Origin: Mucilaginibacter sp. Bleaf8
GTDB taxonomy: Bacteria; Bacteroidota; Bacteroidia; Sphingobacteriales; Sphingobacteriaceae
Assembly (NCBI RefSeq): GCF_018390515.1
Contig: NZ_JAHBBK010000001.1
Location: 372,001-436,000, forward strand
DNA: 64,000 nt
Direction: 5' to 3'
Of the stretch, positions 1-8,976 are shown piece after piece. Positions within the stretch are counted from its first letter, which is position 1; each line of letters starts with the position of its first letter. Below the pieces are notes generated by a model that was not told the origin of the DNA, searched no databases, and was given only the letters and a program-made list of their open reading frames with translations. A program made the position numbers and the translations under genes.

Positions 1-1934
1 CTTCCCGTTACGAATAGATAATTGACTTGAAGTTTGTGATTTAGTTTAACCTCATCAATATGCTTATCAACTATAAGCAAGCGTTTGTTCCGAAACTGTA
101 CAAGATTCCTTTGCTTACGTACAAACGCAGTGCTTAGGTTTTCTCTCAAGCCCAAGACCCTGGTAGTATCAACTTGCAAACTGTCCAAACCGGGTTGTAC
201 ACTGTATTGGTAATGCTTTTCGGTGGCTGTTAAATCTGTTATCACCACCGCCTCGGCTCCATTTTTAAATACGATACCCGTATGTTTCTTCAAGTTCAAA
301 AATACCATTTCGTTTCCTGAGCGCTTAACTATAACCTTGAAAGCAAAGCTGATACATAATATCGAAATTAATGTAAATGCGCCAAGCAATTTCCACTGCC
401 TTTTGCCAACGAAAGAGGCAACTACTAAACCAAGCAATAAGTATAGCAAACCGTGCTCAATAGGCGTGAGCCATAACTTACCTATACTGGCTGCAGGTAA
501 ATGCTCCAGGTATATCAAACCCTTGTTCATCAGCAGGATTGCATGCTGTAGTAACCATCCCAATGCAACACCTATATAAGGTACTTTATAAAGCATCAAT
601 AAGCTGATGCCACAAGCCATTATGAATTCGGAAGGAATGATAATAAAGAGGTTACTTATCAAAAAGTAAAGCGGAAACTGATGAAAGTAATAGGTGCTAA
701 GCGGAAAGGTAATTAACTGGGCAGCTATAGATGCCGAGCACCAGAACCATAATTTAGTTAGCCATTTATTATCTGTTTGTATCTGTTTTATCAATAGTGG
801 GTGTATTACAACTAAGCCAAAAACAGCAAGGTAAGATAGTTGGAAACCCACATCTGTTAGCAACAACGGATTATAAAGCAAAAGAATAAAAGCTGATATG
901 GATAGTATATTCAAGGTGTGTGCCTGGCTGTTGGCTGCTTTTCCGATAATAACAAAACTGATCATTAATGCGGCGCGGCAAACAGCTGGTGAAAATCCGG
1001 TAAGCAATGCATAGCCCCATATTAATAAAATGGATAGCGTTGTGCCAAACCATTTGCCGTAAGCTTGCCGTTTAACAGGGGCTAACAGCAATGAAATAAA
1101 CCAGAAAATAATGGCTACGTGCGCCCCTGATACCGATAACACATGTATGGTTCCGGTTTTAGAATAAGCTGCTAATACATCCGGACTCAAATCAGCTTTG
1201 TAACCAAGTATGAGCGTAGATGCAACTGCTGCCGCTTGGGTATCTGAAAGGCAGGTTTTGAAAACTGTGACCATTTGCTGCCGCAGATGCAGCGCGTAGG
1301 CAACTATTGCATTGCCCTGATTGTGCCTCACAATTACCGCTTGCTTGCTAACAATAAAGCTTTGCTGGTAAATATTTTGATGAGCGAGGTATTGCTTATA
1401 ATTAAATTCAGCCGGGTTAAAAGGAGGATCTACCGCTTTGTAGTTGGCCGGTATCAGCAACAAGTCGCCATAATCAGCTGGTCGGCTATTACTGTCGGCA
1501 ACAATAGTCAGCAACAATTTACCGGAAACCGGCTTTGCTTTATGGCGATCGATACATTTAATAACTTCGGCAGTGTATCTAAAAAACTGCTTGCTCTGTT
1601 TTGGCTCAGATGAAACTTTGACAAGCAGGTAATCAGCCTTCTGTTTGGAAAAGTGGTTGGCTCTATTAATTTGTATGTTTTGCACCAAACAAAGCCAGCC
1701 TGCTAAGGCAAGGGTAACGTGCAATAACCATCCGCCTAAGGTTGGGAAGCGATATATCTTAAGTTTATTGTAGAGAAAATACAGACTTATGGATACCGTT
1801 GCTGAACAGATAAAGCCATAAGTCAAAAAGGAAGCAACTCCTTCATTATGAAAATACAACCCAAGCACTATACCTGCTATGAAAGGCAGTAGTAAGATCA
1901 GAGCTGGAATTTCACTTTTGCGAATGAAGTGCAT
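1..1934 (-). CDS. comEC: ComEC/Rec2-family DNA uptake channel, C-terminus cut by window edge
   Basis: Translating the complement from an ATG at 1934 gives 644 codons with no stop before the window ends, so the C-terminus lies to the left. The protein is mostly hydrophobic. It carries the ComEC hallmark SVSGAHVA near residue 267 and TGFSPAVCRAALM near residue 311, both typical of the competence domain. The first 200 residues fit the N-terminal DUF4131-like region. The visible end shows no zinc-hydrolase motif, so this may be the shorter form without a metallo-beta-lactamase tail. In known systems ComEC carries single-stranded DNA across the inner membrane during transformation. An in-frame stop at 1983-1985 limits upstream extension. 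Identity is seen in the motifs; a role in natural transformation here is inferred. Confidence 0.93.
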   Translation of the reverse strand, partial: MHFIRKSEIPALILLLPFIAGIVLGLYFHNEGVASFLTYGFICSATVSISLYFLYNKLKIYRFPTLGGWLLHVTLALAGWLCLVQNIQINRANHFSKQKADYLLVKVSSEPKQSKQFFRYTAEVIKCIDRHKAKPVSGKLLLTIVADSNSRPADYGDLLLIPANYKAVDPPFNPAEFNYKQYLAHQNIYQQSFIVSKQAVIVRHNQGNAIVAYALHLRQQMVTVFKTCLSDTQAAAVASTLILGYKADLSPDVLAAYSKTGTIHVLSVSGAHVAIIFWFISLLLAPVKRQAYGKWFGTTLSILLIWGYALLTGFSPAVCRAALMISFVIIGKAANSQAHTLNILSISAFILLLYNPLLLTDVGFQLSYLAVFGLVVIHPLLIKQIQTDNKWLTKLWFWCSASIAAQLITFPLSTYYFHQFPLYFLISNLFIIIPSEFIMACGISLLMLYKVPYIGVALGWLLQHAILLMNKGLIYLEHLPAASIGKLWLTPIEHGLLYLLLGLVVASFVGKRQWKLLGAFTLISILCISFAFKVIVKRSGNEMVFLNLKKHTGIVFKNGAEAVVITDLTATEKHYQYSVQPGLDSLQVDTTRVLGLRENLSTAFVRKQRNLVQFRNKRLLIVDKHIDEVKLNHKLQVNYLFVTG

Positions 1935-2013
1935 GCAGGTTTGGTTGTTGATATGCGCCGGAACAAATATGGCGGCATAAACTTACCATTTCCTGCGAAA
2001 TGTTTGAACCCGA

Positions 2014-2349
2014 TTATAGTTCATCACGAACCTCAAGTAGGAATTTTTTCAGATTTTCTAATGCGTTGATTACCGTCTGCTGAGATTTAGACTGATCTAC
2101 ATTGTTTCTTAAATGATCCTTGGCGCCTTGAATGGTATATCCCTTGTCTCGTATCAGGTGAAATATAATCTTCAGGTTTTCAATATCTTCCGGTGTAAAG
2201 TAGCGGTTACCCTTTTTGTTTTTCTTGGGCTGTAGTATATCAAATTCTTTCTCGTAATACCGTATCAGGGAATGGTTTACGTCGAACATGGCCGTTACTT
2301 CGCCCATGGTATAATACATCTTACTGATTTCGCGCTCTTTAAATGGCAT
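2014..2349 (-). CDS. MerR-family transcriptional regulator
   Basis: This 111-residue protein has a winged-helix HTH of MerR type at about residues 12-80, including IRYYEKEFDIL and NRYFTPEDIENLKII, followed by a short helical C-terminus suited to dimerisation. There is no cysteine cluster or extended effector domain, so the ligand is unknown. Small MerR proteins of this type are common single-copy genes in Bacteroidota. The gene is divergent from ddl across about 100 bp. A perfect TAACTTTG box lies only 4 bases before the start codon (see findings). It could regulate ddl or comEC, but nothing in the sequence proves a target. Confidence 0.9.
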   Translation of the reverse strand: MPFKEREISKMYYTMGEVTAMFDVNHSLIRYYEKEFDILQPKKNKKGNRYFTPEDIENLKIIFHLIRDKGYTIQGAKDHLRNNVDQSKSQQTVINALENLKKFLLEVRDEL

Positions 2350-2353
2350 AAGG

Positions 2354-2361
2354 CAAAGTTA
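2354..2361 (-). promoter_or_regulatory. TAnnTTTG -7 box of the merR gene
   Basis: The complement reads TAACTTTG, a perfect Bacteroidota -7 element, and ends 4 bases before the ATG at 2349. No TTG-type -33 element is visible at the usual spacing. Confidence 0.5.
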
Positions 2362-2433
2362 AACTTTATTATGAAAGTAGATAAACGCTTTTGTGTTTTG
2401 AATGGTTTTAGTTCAACAGGAAAGCAAAATATT

Positions 2434-2441
2434 TATATTTG
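2434..2441 (+). promoter_or_regulatory. TAnnTTTG -7 box of ddl
   Basis: TATATTTG ends 6 bases before the ATG at 2448. This would put the transcript start at or next to the start codon. It also argues against the in-frame TTG at 2439, which lies inside the box. Confidence 0.5.
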
Positions 2442-2447
2442 GCATGT

Positions 2448-3431
2448 ATGACGAAGAAAAACATCGCCCTTTTGGCCGGCGGTTATACCGGCGAATATGA
2501 AGTATCCATCAACAGCTCTAAAAATATAGCAGCTAATCTGGATGCCGACTTATATAATGTATACACCATCCTCATCACGCGCGACCACTGGTTTCATCAG
2601 GCCGACGGTGAACATGTTGAGGTTGATAAAAACGATTTTAGCCTGACGCTTAACGGAATTAAGCTCAAGTTTGATATGGCTTTCATAACCGTACATGGCA
2701 CACCTGGCGAGGATGGCAAACTGCAAGGCTATTTCGACATGCTGGGCATCCCGTACAATACCTGCGATGCTACTACTTCGGCCATCACCATGAATAAAGC
2801 TTATACCAAATCATTGGTTAAGAGTATCCATAATTTACACACAGCTAATTCATTACGTTTGTTAAAAAAGGACCTGCATGATGTAAGTACCATTGCATCG
2901 GCGCTGCAATTTCCTTTATTTGTAAAACCGAACAACGGTGGCAGCAGTGTGGGTATGAGCAAGGTGCACAATGTAGCTGCTTTGCCTGCCGCTTTAGACA
3001 AAGCTTTTCATGAAGATGAGCAGATTTTGGTTGAAGAGTTTATTAGCGGGCGCGAGTTCAGTATAGGTATCGCCAGACTTAAAGGTCAGTTAGTGGTACT
3101 GCCGGCTACCGAGATTATCAGCTCCAAGGAGTTTTTCGATTACGAAGCTAAATATACCCCCGGTGTAACCCAAGAAATTACGCCTGCGGATCTAACCGCT
3201 GAGCAGAATGAAGTGATCAGTAGCATTGTAAAAGAAGTATACCTGCGCCTGAATTGCCGCGGCATGGTTCGTGTTGACTTTATTTTACAGCAAGACACCG
3301 GCAAATTTTATTTTATAGAAATCAACACCACGCCGGGCCAATCAGCCAATAGCTTGATACCACAACAGGTAAGAGCAGCAGGCATGGATGTAAAAACTTT
3401 TTACGGCGAAATTATAGAGGGCGCTTTTTAG
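2448..3431 (+). CDS. ddl: D-alanine--D-alanine ligase
   Basis: The 327-residue ATP-grasp enzyme joins two D-alanines in the cytoplasm for peptidoglycan precursors. The N-terminal GGYTGEYEVS matches the Ddl substrate loop. KPNNGGSSVGMSKV near residue 165 is the glycine-rich ATP loop, EEFISGREFSIGI follows, and VRVDFIL...FIEINTTPG near the C-terminus holds the metal-binding acidic residues and Asn. The ATG at 2448 is preferred over an in-frame TTG at 2439, because the protein then begins MTKKNIALL as in relatives and because of the -7 box. The gene converges with the thioesterase gene across a shared hairpin. Length and motifs are complete. Confidence 0.95.
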   Translation: MTKKNIALLAGGYTGEYEVSINSSKNIAANLDADLYNVYTILITRDHWFHQADGEHVEVDKNDFSLTLNGIKLKFDMAFITVHGTPGEDGKLQGYFDMLGIPYNTCDATTSAITMNKAYTKSLVKSIHNLHTANSLRLLKKDLHDVSTIASALQFPLFVKPNNGGSSVGMSKVHNVAALPAALDKAFHEDEQILVEEFISGREFSIGIARLKGQLVVLPATEIISSKEFFDYEAKYTPGVTQEITPADLTAEQNEVISSIVKEVYLRLNCRGMVRVDFILQQDTGKFYFIEINTTPGQSANSLIPQQVRAAGMDVKTFYGEIIEGAF

Positions 3432-3442
3432 TAAATTAGAAG

Positions 3443-3486
3443 TACAGCGTCAAAAATATATTTTATGCTATATTCTTGACGCTGTA
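3443..3486. terminator. Bidirectional terminator between ddl and the thioesterase gene
   Basis: TACAGCGTCAA (3443-3453) pairs perfectly with TTGACGCTGTA (3476-3486) around an AT-rich loop that can extend the stem. It sits between two convergent stop codons. Confidence 0.75.
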
Positions 3487-3496
3487 TTTGCTATTG

Positions 3497-3916
3497 CTAT
3501 TTCTGGTAATGTGCAACAATATCTTCCGGAATCCGGGCACCACGACCGGTTTTCATGTCAATCATCGTGTAATCAAACCAACCATCACAACACACCTTTT
3601 TAGTAGCTTTATTGGTGATAGTAAATGCTACACGGCAACCTTTGTCGTCAATAGTTTCGATGCCGGTACGCACTAAAAAATAATCGCCCATAACCAAAGG
3701 GCGCTTATAATCTACATGAGCGGTGCGCACTACCCAGCCAAAACCACGTTCCATGAATTTTTCCATCGCCATGCCATAGCAGGTATCCATCTGCTCATAA
3801 CGGGCAGCCAGCACGTAATCAAAATACTTGCTGTTGTGCACGTGCCGAAACATGTCAATATCGTCGGGCCTTACACGGTGTTCGGTTTCAAAAGTGCTGT
3901 ATTTTGGTTTTTCCAT
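3497..3916 (-). CDS. Acyl-CoA thioesterase, hotdog fold (4HBT/YbgC type)
   Basis: The 139-residue protein has the single-hotdog pattern of YbgC/FadM-like thioesterases. VRPDDIDMFRHVHNSKYFDYV near residues 15-35 contains the Asp of the active-site helix and the conserved HVHN stretch. The family hydrolyses acyl-CoA or acyl-ACP thioesters in the cytoplasm as dimers or tetramers. The preferred acyl chain cannot be read from sequence. A perfect TATATTTG box lies 4 bases before its ATG. There is no operon partner on this strand. Confidence 0.87.
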   Translation of the reverse strand: MEKPKYSTFETEHRVRPDDIDMFRHVHNSKYFDYVLAARYEQMDTCYGMAMEKFMERGFGWVVRTAHVDYKRPLVMGDYFLVRTGIETIDDKGCRVAFTITNKATKKVCCDGWFDYTMIDMKTGRGARIPEDIVAHYQK

Positions 3917-3920
3917 AGCG

Positions 3921-3928
3921 CAAATATA
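3921..3928 (-). promoter_or_regulatory. TAnnTTTG -7 box of the thioesterase gene
   Basis: The complement reads TATATTTG and ends 4 bases upstream of the ATG at 3916. No clear -33 element is seen. Confidence 0.5.
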
Positions 3929-4018
3929 TAGTTAAGTAATTTTGCCGCTTAATGTTTAGCTTCTCCATCGCTTTTTGGTGTTAAGATTAATGTATACCTT
4001 GCGGTATCTTAAACTTAA

Positions 4019-4981
4019 ATGTTTAACATGAACTTATCTGCTATCCGGGTCAGGCTAACTGCACTTGGCATACCTAATGAAGTGTATGACCGTTATAACG
4101 AGCCGCATCGTTTTTACCACAGCAATGATCACCTGAATGATTTATTTCAGCAAGTTGCCGATCGGCAACTTGCTGACCATGACGCGTTATTACTAGCGGC
4201 TGTTTATCACGATGTAATTTACGACCCCAAATCATCCACCAACGAAGAGGATTCGGCTAGCTACTTCAACGATAATTACGCAGCTGATACAAATTTGAAG
4301 GCTGAAGTTTCACAGATCATATTGGATACTAAAACCCATCAGCCATCGTCTGAACTTTCTGCTGTTTTTTGTGAGCTTGATCTGAATATCTTGCGCCAGC
4401 CTTTTGATAAGCTAATCGCTTATGAGCATCAGATTTTTAAAGAATTTCAGTTTGTAGATTATAAAACCTATCAGGCCAAAAGGGTAGAGGTGCTGCAACA
4501 ATTACGTAATACAGTCGATAACCCGGCGCTTGATATATTGATAGCGTATGTACAACATCGCCAGCCTAATATTGCTGTATACCCCGGTAGCTTTAATCCG
4601 TTTCATAAAGGCCATTATAACATACTGCAAAAGGCCGAGCGTATTTTTGATAAAGTAATTATTGCACGTGGCGTAAACCTGGCAAAAGAGCAATCAAATC
4701 ATAACTTACCCGCAGCTTTGCAATACCACCAAGTTGAAAGCTATAGCACTTTGCTCACTGATTTTGTGGAACAATTAGGCTACCCGGTAACCATTATACG
4801 TGGTTTGCGCAATGGTACAGATTTGCAATACGAGCTAAACCAATACCGTTATTTGCAGGATTTGAGCAACTCGGCCATCAATATCGTGTCTATATTTTGT
4901 GATAGGGAATATGAGCATATATCCAGCACGGGCATTCGCCAACTGGCAGCTTATGGGCATGCCGAACAATATTTGCTGTAG
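4019..4981 (+). CDS. Fusion of HD-superfamily phosphohydrolase and CoaD-like adenylyltransferase
   Basis: The protein has 320 residues and two parts. Residues 1-180 resemble the stand-alone metal-dependent HD family COG4339: YNEPHRFYH near residue 22, VYHDVIYDP near 62 with the HD pair, TNEEDSA, then DLNILRQPFDKL and YEHQIFKEF. From residue 184 it resembles phosphopantetheine adenylyltransferase (CoaD): YPGSFNPFHKGH is the nucleotidyltransferase HxGH-type loop, followed by FDKVIIARGVN, IIRGLRNGTDLQYE and ISSTGIRQLA. CoaD makes dephospho-CoA from phosphopantetheine and ATP. Both active sites look intact, although the loop reads SFNPFHKGH rather than the usual SFDPxTNGH. The in-frame Met at 4028 is an alternative start. 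The domains are recognised by pattern; joint function is unknown. Confidence 0.88.
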   Translation: MFNMNLSAIRVRLTALGIPNEVYDRYNEPHRFYHSNDHLNDLFQQVADRQLADHDALLLAAVYHDVIYDPKSSTNEEDSASYFNDNYAADTNLKAEVSQIILDTKTHQPSSELSAVFCELDLNILRQPFDKLIAYEHQIFKEFQFVDYKTYQAKRVEVLQQLRNTVDNPALDILIAYVQHRQPNIAVYPGSFNPFHKGHYNILQKAERIFDKVIIARGVNLAKEQSNHNLPAALQYHQVESYSTLLTDFVEQLGYPVTIIRGLRNGTDLQYELNQYRYLQDLSNSAINIVSIFCDREYEHISSTGIRQLAAYGHAEQYLL

Positions 4982-5006
4982 TATGAATTGCGGTTAATTA
5001 AGCGTT

Positions 5007-5036
5007 TTGTTATGCCAATGCTTTTAATTATATTTG
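5007..5036 (+). promoter_or_regulatory. Promoter of rpsO
   Basis: A -33 TTG at 5007-5009 is followed after 19 bases by a perfect TATATTTG at 5029-5036. This is the full Bacteroidota primary-sigma promoter layout. Transcription should start near 5042 and give a leader of about 40 bases. Confidence 0.75.
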
Positions 5037-5081
5037 TGCGTTAATTAACAAAATTATTTAAGCTTTAATATTATTCAAGTA

Positions 5082-5360
5082 ATGTATTTAAGTAAAGAAG
5101 CGAAATCTGAAATTTTCGCACAACATGGTGGCGCAGCTACCAACACAGGTTCGGCAGAAGGCCAAATTGCCTTATTTACTACCCGTATTGCACACTTAAC
5201 CGGGCATTTGAAAAAAAACAAAAAAGATTTTGCCACTCAGTTATCACTGCAAAAATTAGTAGGTAAACGTCGTGCTTTATTAGCTTACCTGTACAAAAAA
5301 GATATTGCAAGATACCGTGCTATCATCAAAGCTCTTCAGCTGAGAGATATCATCAAATAA
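5082..5360 (+). CDS. rpsO: 30S ribosomal protein S15
   Basis: The 92-residue protein matches S15 throughout: the early SAEGQIALFTTRIAHLTGHLK helix, then KKDFATQLSLQKLVGKRRALLAYL, and the C-terminal RYRAIIKALQLRD. S15 binds 16S rRNA early and is needed for platform assembly of the small subunit. Usual length is about 89 residues, so this is complete. The gene lies immediately upstream of pnp, the widely conserved rpsO-pnp order, but a terminator hairpin separates the two. A well-formed promoter precedes it. Confidence 0.98.
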   Translation: MYLSKEAKSEIFAQHGGAATNTGSAEGQIALFTTRIAHLTGHLKKNKKDFATQLSLQKLVGKRRALLAYLYKKDIARYRAIIKALQLRDIIK

Positions 5361-5377
5361 TGCTTTACGATTTTTGA

Positions 5378-5410
5378 AAAAAAGCTATCCCTATTGTGGA
5401 TAGCTTTTTT
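5378..5410 (+). terminator. Rho-independent terminator of rpsO
   Basis: AAAAAAGCTATCC pairs with GGATAGCTTTTTT (5398-5410) around a 7-base loop and ends in a T run. Confidence 0.85.
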
Positions 5411-5483
5411 ATTTTTGAAAGAAAATTTCACAATAAAACAGGTGCGCTCCCGAAGATGAAAAGCGCATCATATACAACAAACA

Positions 5484-7640
5484 ATGAGTTACAATGCAAT
5501 TAAAAAGGTAATCGATTTAGGTGACGGCCGCACCATTGAGATCGAAACCGGAAAACTGGCCAAACAGGCCGATGGCTCTGTAGTAGTAAAAATGGGCGAC
5601 ACCATGTTACTGGCTACTGTAGTATCTGCCCCCGAAGCAAAAGAAGGTATTGACTTTTTACCGCTATCGGTTGATTATCAAGAAAAGTATGCGGCTACAG
5701 GCCGTATTCCCGGCGGCTTTTTACGCCGCGAAGCACGTTTATCAGACTATGAAATTTTAATTTCACGTTTGGTTGACCGTGCATTACGCCCGTTATTTCC
5801 AGAGGATTATCATGCTGATACCCAGGTGATGATTTCATTAATTTCGGCTGATAAGAACATTATGCCGGATGCTTTAGCCGGCTTAGCAGCTTCGGCAGCG
5901 TTATCTGTTTCAGATATTCCTTTCAATGGTCCAATTTCAGAAGTACGTGTTGCCAAGATCGATGGTCAGTTGGTAATCAATCCAACACTGAGTGATTTGG
6001 AGCGTGCTACCTTAGAATTTATCGTAGCCGGTTCTGAAAACGACATCAACATGGTTGAAGGTGAAGCAGACGAAATTCAGGAAGAGGAAATGGTTGAGGC
6101 TTTAAAGTTTGCGCATGCTGCTATTAAAGACCATTGCCGTATACAAAGAGAACTGACTGAAGCTGTCGGCAAAACTCAAAAACGTGTTTACTCACACGAG
6201 CATAGCAACGAAGAGTTGAAAAAACAGGTTTATGCTGCAACTTATGACAAAGTATACGAAGTAGCTAAATCAGGTTCATCTAAACATGAGCGTCACGAAA
6301 AGCTGAAAGAAGCACGTGATGCCTTTATTGCTACTTTAGGTTTAGAGATTGACGATGTAACAAAAAGCCTTGCCAAAAAATACTTCCACGATGTTGAGTA
6401 CGATGCCGTACGCAACCTTATTCTGGACGAAGGCAAGCGTTTAGATGGTCGTCAGTTAACTCAGGTTCGTCCTATCTGGAGCGAAATTGATTACCTGCCT
6501 GCGGCACACGGATCTGCTGTATTTACCCGTGGCGAAACGCAATCATTAACCAGCGTTACCTTAGGTGGTAAAGATGATGAGCAAATGATTGACGGTGCAT
6601 TCATCAACGGTTACAGCAAATTCATTCTGCATTACAATTTCCCTGGTTTCTCAACCGGCGAGGTTCGTCCTAACCGTGGTCCGGGCCGTCGTGAAGTTGG
6701 CCATGGTAACCTGGCTATGCGTTCATTGAAAAAAGTATTACCTCCGGAGGATGAGAATCCATATACTATCCGTGTGGTATCTGATATTTTAGAATCGAAT
6801 GGTTCTTCATCAATGGCTACCGTATGTGCGGGTACCTTAGCGCTGTTGGATGCTGGTGTTAAATTAAAATCACCTGTATCTGGTATTGCAATGGGCTTAA
6901 TTACTAACGAGGAAACCGGTAAATATGCGGTATTGTCAGACATTCTGGGTGATGAAGATCACTTGGGTGATATGGACTTTAAAGTAACCGGTACAACTAA
7001 AGGTATTATTGCCTGCCAGATGGACTTGAAAATCAATGGCCTGTCATACGAAGTATTAGCTGAGGCTTTGATGCAAGCAAAAGAAGGTCGCTTACACATC
7101 CTGGGCGAGATGGCTAAAACCATCAGTGCACCTCGTGAAGACTATAAACCATTTGCGCCACGTATCGTTACCCTGAAAATTGATAAAGAATTTATCGGTG
7201 CAGTTATCGGTCCCGGTGGTAAAATCATTCAGGAGATGCAACGCGAAACCGGTGCTACCATCAATATCGAAGAAAAAGACAACCAAGGTATTGTTCAGGT
7301 ATTTGCTGACAACAAAGCAGCAATTGATGCAGCGGTATCACGTATCCGTGCCATTGCTGCCAAACCAGAAGTAGGCGAAACTTACGAAGGTAAAGTAAGA
7401 TCAATCATGCCTTTTGGTGCCTTTGTTGAGATTATGCCAGGTAAAGACGGCTTACTGCACATTTCAGAGATTGACCACCGCCGCATCGAAACGATGGATG
7501 GTGTATTTGAAGTAGGTGAGATGGTAACTGTAAAATTGCTGGATATCGACAAGCAAGGCAAGTTAAAATTATCACGCAAGGCATTATTGCCAAAGCCACC
7601 TAAGCCAGACGCTCCTAAAAAAGAAGAGAATCAAGCTTAA
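5484..7640 (+). CDS. pnp: Polyribonucleotide nucleotidyltransferase (PNPase)
   Basis: The 718-residue enzyme degrades RNA 3' to 5' with phosphate and can add tails in reverse. Order of domains: RNase PH-like domain 1 ([20 protein letters not shown], residues 65-84), an all-helical linker, RNase PH-like domain 2 (FTRGETQSL near 350, [22 protein letters not shown] near 385-405), KH domain near 560-620 with IGPGGKIIQ, and S1 domain from 629 with [19 protein letters not shown]. The catalytic Asp segment [14 protein letters not shown] is present. The acidic and lysine-rich tail is typical. It follows rpsO after a terminator and ends in its own hairpin. Confidence 0.98.
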   Translation: MSYNAIKKVIDLGDGRTIEIETGKLAKQADGSVVVKMGDTMLLATVVSAPEAKEGIDFLPLSVDYQEKYAATGRIPGGFLRREARLSDYEILISRLVDRALRPLFPEDYHADTQVMISLISADKNIMPDALAGLAASAALSVSDIPFNGPISEVRVAKIDGQLVINPTLSDLERATLEFIVAGSENDINMVEGEADEIQEEEMVEALKFAHAAIKDHCRIQRELTEAVGKTQKRVYSHEHSNEELKKQVYAATYDKVYEVAKSGSSKHERHEKLKEARDAFIATLGLEIDDVTKSLAKKYFHDVEYDAVRNLILDEGKRLDGRQLTQVRPIWSEIDYLPAAHGSAVFTRGETQSLTSVTLGGKDDEQMIDGAFINGYSKFILHYNFPGFSTGEVRPNRGPGRREVGHGNLAMRSLKKVLPPEDENPYTIRVVSDILESNGSSSMATVCAGTLALLDAGVKLKSPVSGIAMGLITNEETGKYAVLSDILGDEDHLGDMDFKVTGTTKGIIACQMDLKINGLSYEVLAEALMQAKEGRLHILGEMAKTISAPREDYKPFAPRIVTLKIDKEFIGAVIGPGGKIIQEMQRETGATINIEEKDNQGIVQVFADNKAAIDAAVSRIRAIAAKPEVGETYEGKVRSIMPFGAFVEIMPGKDGLLHISEIDHRRIETMDGVFEVGEMVTVKLLDIDKQGKLKLSRKALLPKPPKPDAPKKEENQA

Positions 7641-7661
7641 GGCATAAAGACCTTAGTCTTT

Positions 7662-7705
7662 AAACCCTATACCTAAAATTAAATCAAAAAGGTATAGGGT
7701 TTTTT
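7662..7705 (+). terminator. Rho-independent terminator of pnp
   Basis: AAACCCTATACC (7662-7673) pairs with GGTATAGGGTTT (7691-7702), followed by a run of T. Confidence 0.85.
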
Positions 7706-7815
7706 CATTTATTTCGTTTAATTTGTAAACCTGAAAAACAAGCTGTTGATTGAATCCGAGTTTTAAATGAATATTCAAGAAACATTAGATATCTAAGCTC
7801 GATCCTATTGAAAAA

Positions 7816-8094
7816 ATGACATCTGCTACCAATAGTGATCCTTTGGATTTCTTGAGTAACAGTGTTCCTGGCAGTTCGCCGGGTGGGCCACAGGCCGATT
7901 TAATACAACTGTTACTTTACGAAATTATTAGGGTCAAAGAACTTATAAAGTACTACGAATCCATTCCCAATGGCGCAGGCCAGTTGGGCGCATCTATACT
8001 GCAGGAACTTGTTTCAGAAGCTTACCAATCATTGGTGAACTATGATACCATCCTGATGAAAAAGTATTATGACCTGTTGCTTAATTGCGACTGA
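7816..8094 (+). CDS. Small hypothetical protein
   Basis: I do not recognise this 92-residue protein. It begins with a polar, flexible stretch rich in Ser, Gly and Pro (to about residue 25). It continues as a predominantly helical, hydrophobic-patterned domain (ADLIQLLLYEIIRVKELIKYY and later helices) and ends in CD. It has no signal peptide or membrane segment. The ATG follows an AT-rich gap after the pnp terminator, and rpe follows 78 bases later. The amphipathic helices suggest a small oligomeric or adaptor protein, but that is only a structural impression. Coding is supported by normal codon use and a clean ATG. Confidence 0.7.
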   Translation: MTSATNSDPLDFLSNSVPGSSPGGPQADLIQLLLYEIIRVKELIKYYESIPNGAGQLGASILQELVSEAYQSLVNYDTILMKKYYDLLLNCD

Positions 8095-8159
8095 TACCCT
8101 CACTTTGCCTTTTTCACAACCTATTTTTTGTTTAACAACTCATGTATTGCTATTCTGCC

Positions 8160-8167
8160 TATATTTG
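8160..8167 (+). promoter_or_regulatory. TAnnTTTG -7 box of rpe
   Basis: TATATTTG ends 5 bases before the ATG at 8173. It implies a very short or absent leader and supports this ATG over the in-frame TTG at 8128. Confidence 0.5.
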
Positions 8168-8172
8168 AAGGC

Positions 8173-8838
8173 ATGAAGCACTTGATTGCACCTTCTATTC
8201 TTGCAGCTGACTTTGCCAACCTGCAGCGCGATATAGAAATGATAAATGAGAGTCAGGCCGACTGGATACACGTTGATATTATGGACGGCCTGTTTGTTCC
8301 GAACATATCTTTTGGCTTTCCAGTTGTTGAGGCCGTTAAAAAGAATGCTACCAAACCTCTGGATGTACATTTGATGATCAATGATCCGGATCGTTATTTG
8401 CAGGCGTTTAAAAACGCCGGTGCCGATAACATTACCGTACATTACGAAGCCTGCACCCACCTGCACCGTACCATACATGCCATTAAGGATATGGATTGCC
8501 TGGCCGGCGTTGCACTTAACCCGCATACACCTGTAGCTTTACTGGAAGATATAATTGCCGATGTTGATTTGGTTTTAATTATGTCAGTTAATCCCGGCTT
8601 TGGCGGGCAACGCTTTATTGCCAATACCTACCGTAAAATTGTTCAGCTAAAACAAATGGCTGCATCTGCCAATCCAACCCTGCATATTGAAGTGGATGGG
8701 GGCGTTGGCTCTGCTAATGCGGCACAACTAATTGCTGCTGGTGCCAATGTGCTGGTAGCCGGTAATTCTGTTTTTGCAGCCGAAGATCCAACGGGCGCTA
8801 TTGCCGCACTTAAAAGAGCAAATGAGTCTGTGGCATAA
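8173..8838 (+). CDS. rpe: Ribulose-phosphate 3-epimerase
   Basis: The 221-residue TIM-barrel enzyme interconverts ribulose 5-phosphate and xylulose 5-phosphate in the pentose phosphate pathway. The start APSILAADFANLQ is diagnostic. WIHVDIMDGLFVPN gives the metal-binding His and the catalytic Asp, DVHLMI and VHYEAC follow, MSVNPGFGGQRFI is the phosphate-side loop, and IEVDGGV carries the second Asp. The Met at 8173 is chosen because MKHLIAPSILAADF matches family starts. A longer reading frame from a TTG at 8128 would add an unconserved leader. All catalytic positions are present. Confidence 0.96.
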   Translation: MKHLIAPSILAADFANLQRDIEMINESQADWIHVDIMDGLFVPNISFGFPVVEAVKKNATKPLDVHLMINDPDRYLQAFKNAGADNITVHYEACTHLHRTIHAIKDMDCLAGVALNPHTPVALLEDIIADVDLVLIMSVNPGFGGQRFIANTYRKIVQLKQMAASANPTLHIEVDGGVGSANAAQLIAAGANVLVAGNSVFAAEDPTGAIAALKRANESVA

Positions 8839-8976
8839 TTTGGTCCATACCGCAGAATTCCACATAAGGTTATTTACAAAATCTTAACATAAGCTACTAA
8901 GTTAATAGAGTAAATTTTTAACTTCGGCCTGTTGCAAATCAGCAACGCTTAGTTATCTATATTTATTTAAAATAAT

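Noticed and set aside
871..1613. Short ORFs at 871-1053 (minus) and 1275-1613 (plus)
   Set aside because: They lie within the long minus-strand ComEC frame, which has conserved motifs; the short frames have no family features.
5410..5417. TATTTTTG at the rpsO terminator as a pnp promoter
   Set aside because: It overlaps the terminator T-run, and the only TTG is 13 bases upstream, outside the usual spacing; it may be a by-product of the terminator.
6632..6943. Antisense ORFs inside pnp, gyrA, bioB and other conserved genes
   Set aside because: They are opposite strongly conserved coding sequence, and have no recognisable domains or start context of their own.
8128..8172. rpe starting at TTG 8128
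   Set aside because: It would place the TATATTTG box inside the gene and add an unconserved leader; MKHLIAPSIL at 8173 matches the family.
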